A stretch of 64,000 nucleotides of DNA from Ailanthus altissimus (lineage: Eukaryota; Streptophyta; Magnoliopsida; Sapindales; Simaroubaceae). The notes under the pieces were generated by a model. It saw nothing but the letters and a program-made list of their open reading frames with translations. It did no database searches and was not told the origin of the DNA. Below, one piece after another: positions 37,801-48,104 of the stretch. Each line of letters opens with the position of its first letter. The stretch's first letter is position 1. The translations under genes were made by a program, and so were the position numbers. The stretch is from NCBI GenBank assembly GCA_946807835.1, contig OX327697.1, forward strand, positions 20,098,001-20,162,000, in the 5' to 3' direction.

Positions 37801-39336
37801 CAAGTCAGCAAGTTCTCTACTTCAGAATGGCACATTCCAGGGTCATGTTCTGAGCTCAAAGAAAGAAGCTTAGAATGTGATTATAGTGACACAGCAGTGG
37901 ATCTATTGGCTTCAGAAAACAGCCAAACAAACTTGAAGGAAGAGGAGACTCTGGCTTTCAATCTTGCTAATAGGGATAATAATTCTATTCTCACAGACGA
38001 ACAGCCAGGTTGCATTGACCTCTCTTCAGCCAATCCTGAAGAGCCCAGATGGTCTGGTAAGTCCTTAGAGCCAGATCACTGCAAGAGCACCTCTCATGAG
38101 GAATTCCTAGTAAATGGCAATTTCCATCTGGAAGTCCCCAAAGAAGTACCTTTGATTTATGATTCAGAATTCCATGATTGTGATATTAAATTCAACAGTG
38201 GCAAGCTGAAGACTGGTAATGCAGCTGGTGAAAGCTTAAGTGAAGACAATTATGTGGAATCCACTGCAGTAAGCACTGCAGTCTCTTCATCTTTCTCTTC
38301 TGAAATGTCAGAGGAACCAAAGGCTTGCAGAGAAAAAGCTAATACCAAACATGAAGTCCTCCACAAGTCTTCTACACTAGAAGATTCTGAGCCTAATGAT
38401 ACAATTGAGATGGCACAAGAATCCAAGTTAGGAAAACAGAAATACACGAGGCTCTGGTATTTAATATATGAACACATGGTATCAGGTAGCACTGAAGCTG
38501 GAGAGCAACCACTTCTTGAGGTTGCCCACAAGGAGGAACAAGAGAGTGAGGCCAATGCATTGCTTGGAATGAAAGATGCTGATTCTAGTGAGGATTTTCA
38601 AGAGATGAATCAGAAATTAATAACAGACAATCAGAATGGAAGCAGCCAAAAGATTGATCGCCACCAGATTGAAGCCATAAAAATCATAGAAGATGCAATA
38701 GATGAAATTCCTCTTCCAGATATTCAAGATGACTCACCTGATGATCCACCAATAACTGGTAACATGCTTCCAGAACAGGAGCTTCAAGAGAATAGTGAAG
38801 ATGGGGAACTTTTCATCTCTACTTCCAATGATTCTGCTAAAGAGAGTGTCAGAGAATCTAACACAAAAGTGGAGAACAATGCAACGCTGGGTCCAAGAGA
38901 AACCAGGCTTGATTCTAATAACATCACTGCTCCAGACAACTCGGAAACATTTTCAAAATTGGAAAGTAAATCTAAGCCAATGAAGAAAAGCTGGAGCAAT
39001 CTGAAAAAAGTGATTCTCCTTAAGAGATTTATTAAGTCATTGGAAAAGGCAAGGAAATTCAACCCAAGGGAACCACGATATCTGCTGTTGGAGCCTGACA
39101 CAGAAGCAGAAAAAGTTAATCTCAGGCATCAAAACATGGAAGACAGAAAGAGTGCCGAGGAATGGATGCTTGATCATGCACTTCAACAGGTGGTTGCTAA
39201 ACTGACTCCAGCTCGGAGAAGAAAAGTAGAGCTGCTAGTGGAAGCTTTTGAAACAGTCACTCCCATGTTAGAAGTCACGGCTGGCCAAAGACACAGGGCA
39301 GCATCATCTCCTCATGCAAGACTCATACATGCCTAA
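34862..39336 (+). CDS. PICBP: PICBP-like plant calmodulin-binding protein, two exons, one apparent frameshift
   Basis: Exon 1 is 34862 to about 35187; exon 2 is about 35276-39336. The ATG at 34880 has the better context (AAAAATGG) and may be the true start. The product is about 1,460 residues, mostly acidic and low-complexity. An N-terminal basic part holds repeated SFKRMKSL-type motifs and a Cys/His-rich CSYSYCSLHGHRHG segment (about 35905-35950) typical of the family. Two copies of a module follow. The first has LWGLIYQHMVSG at about residue 630 and a C-terminal plant calmodulin-binding domain at about 802-897 (KSWSNLKNVIILKRF ... EWMLDYALRQV). The second has LWYLIYEHMVSG at about 1165 and its domain at about 1345-1440 (KSWSNLKKVILLKRF ... 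EWMLDHALQQV). The family binds calmodulin in a calcium-dependent way; the Arabidopsis relative is pathogen-induced. Reading shifts frame near 36134-36142, at an A5 run, as if one base were extra: sequence error, allele or pseudogene. Everything downstream stays open for more than 1,000 codons, so error or very recent change is likeliest. Confidence 0.85.
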
Positions 39337-42300
39337 ACTAGTCTATAAGGTAATACCACAAACTTCTCTTACTTTGTTTTTTCCTTTCTATTCACCTGTT
39401 TGTACAATGCTAGAAGTCTCATAATTGCAAGATAAGCACTATACTAGCGACAAGAACCTAAAAAGACATAAAAGAATATGCTGAATCCCTTGGACAGGAA
39501 AAAGTTATATCAATATGAAGGACCTATTTTCATTGATAAACAAACCAATCACTTAATGCCACTAATCTAAACTAATGACTTCAGAAGACTTGAAAGAAGT
39601 ACAATTTTGAGGTTTTTCCTCAAGCTGAAACATAAGATGGATTGAGGATCAAAGAAAAAGCAATCATTGTTTTCTACTGAGAGATACTCTGAACTCGTGA
39701 TGAATGTTATCTATATTGATGGAGCCTGTTTCTTCTATTTAAACTAAACATGCAGGAATAGCAACAAGCGGCAACGTTTTTGAAGCTCAGTCAGGACGGC
39801 TTTACTGCAACAGTTTCATGGGGAAGTGAATCTCAGGAGAAACCTCAGCGGAAGAACTTGGATTTTGTCTATTAAATCATTTAGGAAAAACCAGTATAGC
39901 AGATGGATGTGAGTAATTATTCAATGGTATTCAAGAATACTAAATTAAGATTTATTCTATATGACAGCTTATATCAGCATATTTTAGGAAGAATGAAGAG
40001 GTATGTCAATGATCAGCATTTGGACTAGGGTACATGAAGTTTCACCCTATTCCCTGTATAGATTATATGATGTTCTGGTTCATTTGAAAAAATGCTATTT
40101 AACTTAAATAGATTTGGTGATACAATTTTTCCATGGTAAATATAGACATTTTAAGATCAAGAACAATGAAGAAAGAACTACATAACAAGATCAAGAAAAT
40201 GTTAACTATAGGAAAGACAAAAGACATACCGAAAATAAGTGAGGTTTTGTGCTCCTTCAATAAATTTTAATAAAGTTCACAGAAATTGATTGTCATAGAG
40301 AAGCTTTGAAAGTCATAGTTACTAAACTGTAAGACCAAAGTAGAACATGATAATTGGCAACCCATAAACTTGTACCTTCAAGCCCAAGGGGCATTACTGC
40401 ATCACATTTCATCCAGGTAACTTTTATATTAATTGTAGGAAAACAGAAACGTGGGAACAAAGTACCTTTGAGGAGTAGTTGAAGGAAGTCGTCGAGTGGG
40501 ATGGCACATTCTAGGGATAGATTTTCAGCAACTGCCTAGAAATAAATATAATAACTTCTTCATCTATGAAATAAATTTTGTGATCATTTGACATCCCAAA
40601 ATGGATCTTTTATGTCGAAGATCCATTAGTCACATCAAATTAAATATAAAACTCCACCAACCCAGCTATAAAGACAGATCTCATAACCAAATTATCGGTG
40701 TTGGCAATCAACTGAACAAAGTAATAGACTAGATAGCTAGAGTTGACTACATGGATTCTACAAAACAACTTTACTCTGTTAAAGAACCCACCAAACATCA
40801 AGCTAAACGACTGATGTTACAGTTCATCGTGAGTAGTACACAAGTTCTAGAAGGCAGTTCTCTCCATCAATCCAACTACCAACCTGCTAAATATGTTGTA
40901 ATCACTAAATTTTTATAAGATCTTACTTTGTGTTTTTTCTTACAAAGTTCCAGTGGGTGACTCCTCAATGTCCATAAATCCAATTACTGATCTGATTAGT
41001 TAATATCTAACAAACATAACAAGAAAGGCAACAAGTTTGTCTATGTAGACAGCATTAGTCTTCAACGAAAAGAAAAAGAAGGTCAAAGGCAAAAGGAGAG
41101 CACTGTTGCATCATAATATGAGATATAATTTTGTGATCATGCATCTATTTATTCACTCCCTAGGGTTGAATCAACAAAGCATAGCCAGCCAAAAAGACGT
41201 TCTAAATATTTACAGTGAAAATACAAGAAGATTGCCCGTTCCAATCCTGAATCTACACTAAAAAAAACAACATTCAAGACAAACAAAAAGCATTGTAACA
41301 GAGTTTTTTTTTCCCTTTTTGAAAAGAAATTAAGAATTATATATTAATTGAAGAAAGAAAGAAGATAAACTGACAATGCCTCACTATTAGTATGCCATCA
41401 TAAATCAAAGTATAAGCAATTAATTTACAGTCATGGGTGAATTTAGAAATTCATCAAGTTCTTATACATTACATATTAGTATTTTAAATGACTACGAATT
41501 GGCATTCTATCACTGAGAGACTTAGGTTGCAACTTGTTATAACACAAGTGATTTGCTAGCTAGAGTTACAGAATAACACACTTTAACAAACAAGGAGACT
41601 AGATGTATATTATAAAAAGGACAGATGTAAGGTAAATATTCTATCTCAGCATGAAAAGGAGCTGTAGGCCTCTAAGAATGTAGATTAGAGTCAAAGAGAA
41701 GAATCACAAAATCTCACAGCAAAATCTAAAAGTCTAAGCACCGAGATGGAATTATAGTGACAGGTCATGTCTTCTCAGCCACTCTCAGTTTTAGTATAAT
41801 AACTTATTAAGGCACCAGAAGTGCATCATCAGACCAATCTTGTGCAAAGAAAAAGATCTCATCATTTATACTCCAATAATAAACACTCAAGTCAATTTTT
41901 TTGGAATGAAAAAATGATTTCAGGAGCTGGCAGAACTTAGGTACGATGCAGAATTAAAGCAATTTGATGAAAATATTTAGAGCAGCAAGGTAGAAGCAAA
42001 AGGGAGCCAAATGTAAACTTCTACAAGGAGGTATCCCAAGCAATATGGCATATCAAAATAACATGCTATGTATTGCAAAATAGTTGATTTTCAGTAGAAC
42101 TAATACAAGACAGGTATATATTAAGGAAGAACAGTATGATATGTTCTAGATATCGTATGCAAAGGCAATTACCAAAAGAAGCAAAATACTATTGCAAGAC
42201 AACCTGAAATTTAAATGCTTGAGGCATTCAAAGGAGCATGCTGAGACTACAATGATAGCTTGTACATTTGAGTACAAAGTGTATGAACCATGCAACACTG

Positions 42301-43535
42301 CTTCTCAATGTAAACCTTCCAAAAGCAATGATAAATGAGATTAAAGAAACTAAAACAAGACATGTCAAGCATGTGCACGAGTAGCAGGAAAAGCAGTAGG
42401 ATCACTATTCTTCTAATCAATCTGTTTCAAAGAAAATTGATACGTTGTCATATAGAAAGTCAAGTATAAATTTTGGGATTCACCTGTAAACATCCAACGT
42501 CTTCTGTATTTTGTTCACTTGCCAGACTTTAAGTTGATCATAAAGACTGCTCTCTTCACTATGTCAAGGCGGCTTTAGCTCTCTAATAGTATCTTTTCTT
42601 TCATAAGGTGGCTTCACAAGTCATGACACCCAAATAGATAGTTGAAACAAATTTAAAAAAAAGTTAAAAGAATAATTAACATTGTAAACAAAATTTTCAA
42701 CAATTTTAGTCCTTTAAATCTCATCCAGTTTCTTCTGCTCTATTTCCTGAGAAAATGGATAACATTACAAAGCACAAGGAAAGCAATCTCAGTACAGTAA
42801 AACCTAGAAACTGACTAAAAACTCATCCTACGCTTGACCCTCTGGCGCAACAAATAAAAGCCTCACATTCTTGACCAAATTAAATATAAAGGGTTCATAA
42901 ATATGTATTTGCCCCCTCCCCGCTAAAAGTGATGCATAAGGAGTTCAGAAAATAATTTTCAACATACTTCCACTGAAATTTGTATGCTAAAATCATTGAA
43001 TAAGTGAGGAGCTCTGGAGTTAAACTTGCATAATTGTGACCAAAAGGCAATCCATAAGAGCACCGTGCTTAATATTGTATCTAGCGTAACTCATGTTATT
43101 TACTAGAAAATTCAAAGCAAGAACAAGAACCTTCAAGAAATTAACTGCATATATTTCTGGCAGAAAAATACTCAAGCTGACACAACATAAGAAACTTAAA
43201 ATAAACTAAACTACAAAATGAAACTCATCACTAGGTGACAGCACATAAGAATCCTTTCATGTTGAAGATAAATGCAATCACGTAGAAAAAGTGATTCAAA
43301 GTATAAAACCTCACCATCCATGGGACATGCAAAATGTTCGGTCAAAGATACATGAAAGACCAGATATCGTTAGAACATTGCAATATAGCTAAATATAGTG
43401 AGAAACTATTGATTGTTGACAGTAAAAGAACTAAGAATCTAATCTGAGGAAAAACTTCAAATTGAAACCAAAAAAAAAAATACGGAAACTCTGACATTAA
43501 TTTATAGCGCTTTGGTAATCCATTTACAATCGTTC
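39337..43535. other. Region between PICBP and the hAT-derived gene; no long ORF
   Basis: About 4.2 kb without an open frame longer than about 70 codons. It is not purely intergenic in character: several GC-richer islands are flanked by canonical splice signals on the minus strand, suggesting UTR or small coding exons (see 39802-40535). A plus-strand donor-like AAG/GTAATA at 39349-39350 and an acceptor-like TGCAG at about 39757 could also define an intron in the PICBP 3' UTR. Confidence 0.4.
39802..40535 (-). other. Candidate 3' exons of an unidentified minus-strand transcript
   Basis: Three stretches, 40535-40466 (70 nt), 40254-40230 (25 nt) and 39868-39802 (67 nt), are bounded by minus-strand AG acceptors and GT donors (GTACTT after the first, GTATGT after the second). 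They join in one open frame (AVAENLSLECAIPL..., GAQNLTYFR, QNPSSSAEVS...KLLQ) ending in TAA at 39804-39802. The pieces are GC-richer than their surroundings. I do not recognise the protein. Such short open pieces can arise by chance, so these may equally be UTR exons of the hAT-derived gene upstream. Confidence 0.3.
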
Positions 43536-45932
43536 TCAGCACTTTTTCATGTTCTGAAAGCGATGTACAATAGCATCATTCCCAATGCTTCTAAATACAT
43601 CTTGTTCAATGTATACAACTAAGCTATCTTTTATCCATTGATCTCCAATCTCATTTTTCAACTGAGTCTTCACAAAGTTCATAGCTGAATATGCTCTCTG
43701 TACAGTGGCTGCGGCAACTGGTAGAATCAAAGCTAATGTCACCAACGAATAAACTAAGGTATACAACTTGTCTTTTCTAGTCTCAACCAATTTCTTTGCA
43801 AGATCACTAATCCCTTTCAATTCTGAAAACTCACTGCTAGAGCGCATATCCAAGATGTAAGTTTCAAGTTGACTATCTACAGCCGTGAGCTCCATAGCAG
43901 AAAATTCTTTTGGAAAAAATTCAGCAAAGCGTAATAGTTTTTTCTTATCAAAAGCAGCGAATGAGTCGTCCGGAGATAAACATGCCAAACCAAGAAGCAA
44001 CTCCATGTTTGTCTCATTGAAACGACTATTGAGCTCTTGAAGTTGCACTTCTAAAACAAAATTGAAAAACTGAACACGATAATAATTCATATTTGTGATT
44101 TCTTCTTGACTTCTTCGTCGTGGTCGCCTTGGAAACATATCATCCATGTTAGGCACATCAATATCATGTTTGGCACAAAAAGAGGAAACTTCATCAAGAA
44201 AGGAATCCCATCCACCTTCTCTCATCATTTGTAGTCGTTGCTTACATAAACCAACCAACTTCACCACATTCACAATATCTTGATCTTTCCTTTGCAATAC
44301 TTGTGACAATTCACAAGTATGTGCCAAGATATCTTTCATCAAATGTAGACTGAAGGCAAAATTAAATGTCAGCATAAAGTTTAACAAATAATTTGCTTCA
44401 GCTCTTTCCATAGAGGTTGATCCATCATCTGCAACATACTCAAGTACATCGATTATAGATGAGAACATAGTGGTTATGCATACTAGAGAATCATAATTTG
44501 AACCCCAACATGAATCAGCGGAATGCTTAATAGTGGTCTCACGATTTAGAACTTTTCCACTTGAAAGCTTGCCACCATTGAGTGCTTGAAATATAAGGGT
44601 TTGTTTCTCCTGAAGACCATCGGGGTGTTTACATGGGGTTCCAACAAGATTCACCAACTTAGCTAATATACAGAACAGAGAATTTACATCAATATGAATC
44701 TTTGCCAGAGCTACAACAATCAACTGAAGCTGCTGAGAGAAACAGTGAACATAATAAGCACATTCACTCTCCTTGAGAATGAGTGTTTTAAGACCATTAA
44801 GTTCATCTCGTGTATTACTAAGCCCATTATAACTTTGTCCACGCAACCTAGACATATTAAATCCAAGCCTAGAAAATAATATATCAAGTTCAACCTTATA
44901 TGAGAAAGCAGCAATGCTTGTAACATGTTCAAGGCCGACAAAACGCTCAATCACTTGTCCACTCTTGTCTACATAACGAAATATAACAAGCATTTGCTCT
45001 TCCCCTGATATGTCACGACATTCATCAATTAGAATAGAAAATAATGCATCGTCCATTTCTCTAAGAATAGCATTGATGGTTTCAATTGACGCGGCACGTA
45101 CCATATCCTTTTGGACCTCTGATGATGTAAATCTATGACTTTCAGAAGAATTCTTCAAAGAAAGAGCCTTAATACTCTGATTATGGTCAGAAAGAAACTG
45201 CAAAAGCCCAAGAAAATGCCCCTGAAATTTTTCTTTAAAAGTTCCACTTTCATTTGAATCTTCAAATTCATCTTCCTCACAAAAGGCAAGTCCTTGTTGC
45301 AAAAGAAATCTTACACAATCAATAGCAGCATTCAACATTGGCTTGGAGAAACATGCCTGAATATGTTGGTTCTGCTTCAATAACTCTTCACACTTACTCC
45401 AAGCTTGGTTATGTGGACTGTTGGGCCCTCCAACATGTTTCAAGAATCTTTCCTTCTTCTTCCAACTTGAAAACCCTTTGCCCACAAATTGATCAGCATT
45501 CAGCGGTTGAAAAAGATAGCAACAAAGACAAAAGACAGCATCTTTTGCTATACTATATTCTAACCAAGTTGGAAATTCATTAAACCAAGCAGGGACAAAC
45601 CGCCTTTGCAATTCACCAAATTTTCTAAAGGGAAAATCATGGTTTCTAGGCTGACAAGGACCCCTTTGCAGATATGTCTTCCGAACTCTGTCTCGAATAG
45701 CAACATGATAATTGGAAATGGGAGGCCGTAGACCAGGATCCGTAGAAAGATCCGACAAGTCAAATTCAATTTCAAGGTCAGCTTGTGTCGTACCCACTCC
45801 ATTTTCATCAAAATTGGGTAGCAATGCTCGCGAAAAATCAATTTGAACATTAACATCAGTTTGTGTTGAAGTCGAAACATCTTCATTTTCATCAAAATTG
45901 GGTGGCAATTTTCTTTTGAAGTACCTCTCCAT
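43536..45932 (-). CDS. hAT-transposase-derived protein, ZMYM1-like (TTF-type zinc finger)
   Basis: An uninterrupted 798-codon frame. Order of parts: an N-terminal tail with a duplicated LPPNFDENE/LLPNFDENG motif (residues 9-45); a TTF-type zinc-finger region at about 74-165 (FPFRKFGELQRRFVP, FCLCCYLFQ); a DUF4371/RNase H-like transposase core at about 195-620 (SILIDECRDISGEEQM near 300); and the C-terminal hAT dimerisation region at about 715-785 (LPVAAATVQRAYSAMNFVK, then GDQWIKDSLVVYIEQDVF). Proteins of this group are transposases or host proteins domesticated from them, acting on DNA in the nucleus; no substrate can be inferred. Length is normal for the family. I found no terminal inverted repeats or 8-bp target duplication around it. 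The upstream splice signals suggest a transcribed locus. An intact frame means either recent transposition or selection. Confidence 0.85.
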   Translation of the reverse strand: MERYFKRKLPPNFDENEDVSTSTQTDVNVQIDFSRALLPNFDENGVGTTQADLEIEFDLSDLSTDPGLRPPISNYHVAIRDRVRKTYLQRGPCQPRNHDFPFRKFGELQRRFVPAWFNEFPTWLEYSIAKDAVFCLCCYLFQPLNADQFVGKGFSSWKKKERFLKHVGGPNSPHNQAWSKCEELLKQNQHIQACFSKPMLNAAIDCVRFLLQQGLAFCEEDEFEDSNESGTFKEKFQGHFLGLLQFLSDHNQSIKALSLKNSSESHRFTSSEVQKDMVRAASIETINAILREMDDALFSILIDECRDISGEEQMLVIFRYVDKSGQVIERFVGLEHVTSIAAFSYKVELDILFSRLGFNMSRLRGQSYNGLSNTRDELNGLKTLILKESECAYYVHCFSQQLQLIVVALAKIHIDVNSLFCILAKLVNLVGTPCKHPDGLQEKQTLIFQALNGGKLSSGKVLNRETTIKHSADSCWGSNYDSLVCITTMFSSIIDVLEYVADDGSTSMERAEANYLLNFMLTFNFAFSLHLMKDILAHTCELSQVLQRKDQDIVNVVKLVGLCKQRLQMMREGGWDSFLDEVSSFCAKHDIDVPNMDDMFPRRPRRRSQEEITNMNYYRVQFFNFVLEVQLQELNSRFNETNMELLLGLACLSPDDSFAAFDKKKLLRFAEFFPKEFSAMELTAVDSQLETYILDMRSSSEFSELKGISDLAKKLVETRKDKLYTLVYSLVTLALILPVAAATVQRAYSAMNFVKTQLKNEIGDQWIKDSLVVYIEQDVFRSIGNDAIVHRFQNMKKC

Positions 45933-46320
45933 GATCTGTTACAAAATTGAGTCTACACGTCAAACAACCTTTGCAATATATTGACTATTTATAACATAAA
46001 AAATAAAAACCGTAACGAAAAGAAGCCATTTACAAAAATCAATGAAATATACATCAATATTTAAAAAGCAGCACACTCTATTATAAAGATTCTCATAAGC
46101 ATTCAATCAAACACTTACACAAACAATAAGAACCTCCACAATTTAGAGGCTGGTCGTTTCAGGAATCTTTGAGCTGAAGGTGATTGCAAGTGACGTCGTT
46201 GAGAGCCTTAGAATTTGCACTGGGTTTTTGTTGAGTAGTGAGTCGATAGAGAGCAAACCCTCTCTGTCTTTTAAATTACTTTTTTCAAATAATGGAATGG
46301 AAGTTGGGAAATGTTTAGAA
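45933..46320 (-). other. Probable spliced 5' leader of the hAT-derived gene
   Basis: On the minus strand a strong donor TTTGT/GTAAGTG (GT at 46118-46117) and an acceptor TTTTGTAACAG (AG at 45937-45936) define a 183-bp intron, 45936-46118. The acceptor sits 3 nt before the ATG. The leader exon would run from about 46320 to 46119. A 62-codon frame inside it (MGFISKHFPTS...) has no known domain and could be an upstream ORF. Confidence 0.5.
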
Positions 46321-46604
46321 ATAAACCCCAAAGTTTATGAATATATATATTTTTAGTCACATTTTAATATTTATATTTTATTAGTTAAATAAATATATTA
46401 GTCCTCATATATATAATATAGTATTCAATAAAATATTTTAATGCTAAATTTAATAAATATAAACTTTGATTTGTTATAAGTTGTAGTTATTTTGAAATGA
46501 ATATATAAAAATATAATTGTAGTGTATAATGATAAAATTTTAAAGAGAAATAAAATTGAATAAGAAAAAAATGAGATGACAATGAAAAAAAATAAAATCA
46601 AACT
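46321..46604. other. AT-rich spacer
   Basis: No feature seen beyond simple A/T runs. Confidence 0.6.
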
Positions 46605-47422
46605 TGTTGAGGGAGTATACGCCATTCTCTCTTTCGAGATTATGTTAAAGCGAAGAACACAAGATTTAACTTAGAATCCTAATATTTTTGCGCAGCGGAA
46701 TAATCTGTCAATCAAGCAAACACAATAAAAATTCAAAGTAGAAAACAAAAGAGTACAACACAATCTTACGTGGTTCGGCTAATTGCCTATGTCTACGGTG
46801 GATCCAAGAATCCTAACCTCTCTTATTATAACTCCCTATAGATTTTATAAAGAAAATTCAATGAAGAACCCTCAAAAAGACCTAAACGTTTAGTGAACCC
46901 TTACTCTATCATGAACAATGATCACCCAAACAACGGTTACACCCTAGCGCACACAAGCACTTAGTGTCTACCTAGTTCTTCCCATCTCTTAGAGTCTTTC
47001 TTAATACTTAATCTGAAATCAAGAGTTTACAAATGTGTTATATAGAATGTATTTCGTGCCTATTAACTCTATTCCTTGTTGGAGTAAGAGTTCACTTGTT
47101 TTAGAAGTCCAAAACTTTTCAAAACTAGAAATTTCGAAGAAAACGGACTTCTGACGCGTCCAACGTTGCGACGCTCGTCCCTAGGCGCTACAGCGCTGGG
47201 TTGTTGTCCTGGGCGCCGCGGCGCTCAACCCTGTAGCGCTTATCCTGCGTTTTCTTGTTTCCTTCACGTCTTTAAGTCCCATTTCACTTCCCCTTTATGT
47301 CCCACACGTTCTAGACTTCTCCATACATATCTCACACATCTTAGACTTCTTGTAACTCTTCATTTTGGTATTCATCTTAATTCTTATTCAACCAAAATTG
47401 TTGAATCACCAATTTTTCAACA
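46605..47422 (-). mobile_element. Solo LTR of the copia family present at 61745
   Basis: It begins TGTTGAGGGAGTATACGCC and ends ATTTTTCAACA, flanked by a perfect 5-bp duplication AAACT (46600-46604, 47423-47427). Length 818 bp. Reversed, it aligns with the LTR at 61745-62533 (shared ACACTAAGTG, ACAATCACTTAC/GTGATTGTGTTGTACTC and TTAACATAATCTC landmarks). It contains a GC-rich patch with a 12-bp perfect palindrome GCGCCGCGGCGC at 47213-47224. Confidence 0.92.
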
Positions 47423-47596
47423 AAACTATAGGTTGCATCACGGGCAAGTGTCCCAAATCATCGAGGGCTAGTGTGTTGCGTTTTGCTCGTCACGCATCGA
47501 GATACATTGTTAGCCAATAATTATCTAGCATCTCAACCTCAAGATTGTTAATACCTCAAATGGCATACATGAGTACATATCTTAAGGGCTGCAAAG
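47423..47596. other. Short spacer between the solo LTR and the TRIM element
   Basis: Nothing recognised. Confidence 0.6.
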
Positions 47597-48104
47597 TGTC
47601 ACGGGCCGGGCGCTTGCCATTGACCCAAAAGACTAGCCTGTTAGGTAATGCTGCATACCCACCCATATATACCCAAGATTCACCCAATTTCTATTCGATG
47701 TGGGACGTGACATTCTCACCCACCCAATCACGTGACGCCCTCGTCACGGTACGGCCCAAACTCAAGGACCAACCTGGCCCGTATTGCCCATCCCCCCGGG
47801 ACTAGGGGACTCACTACCCACGTGACAATCTCCATTGGGGCTCAAGACACAGGATTTTTAGGGCCCATTTGGCCCGTATTGCCCATCCCCTGGAGGATAG
47901 GGGACCCACATCCTATGTGGCAATCTCCATTGGGGCAATTTTTGGGGCCCACATACGAATGAGAATTTGGGTCTGCTCTGATACCACTTGTCACGGGCCG
48001 GGCGCTTGCCATTGACCCAAAAGACTAGCCTGTTAGGTAATGCTGCATACCCACCCATATATACCCAAGATTCACCCAATTTCTATTCGATGTGGGACGT
48101 GACA
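47597..48104 (-). mobile_element. TRIM (terminal-repeat retrotransposon in miniature), 508 bp
   Basis: Two identical 116-bp terminal direct repeats, 47597-47712 and 47989-48104, each starting TGTCACGGGCCGGGCGC and ending GGACGTGACA. Next to the right repeat, on the minus strand, is a primer site TGGTATCAGAGCAGACCC (47986-47969), so the element reads right to left. A 4-bp flanking duplication AAAG (47593-47596, 48105-48108) fits insertion. The interior is non-coding and holds a 65-bp unit twice, at 47776-47840 and 47871-47935. Identical repeats mean recent insertion. TRIMs need enzymes from a full-length element; none in the window has matching LTRs. Confidence 0.95.
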
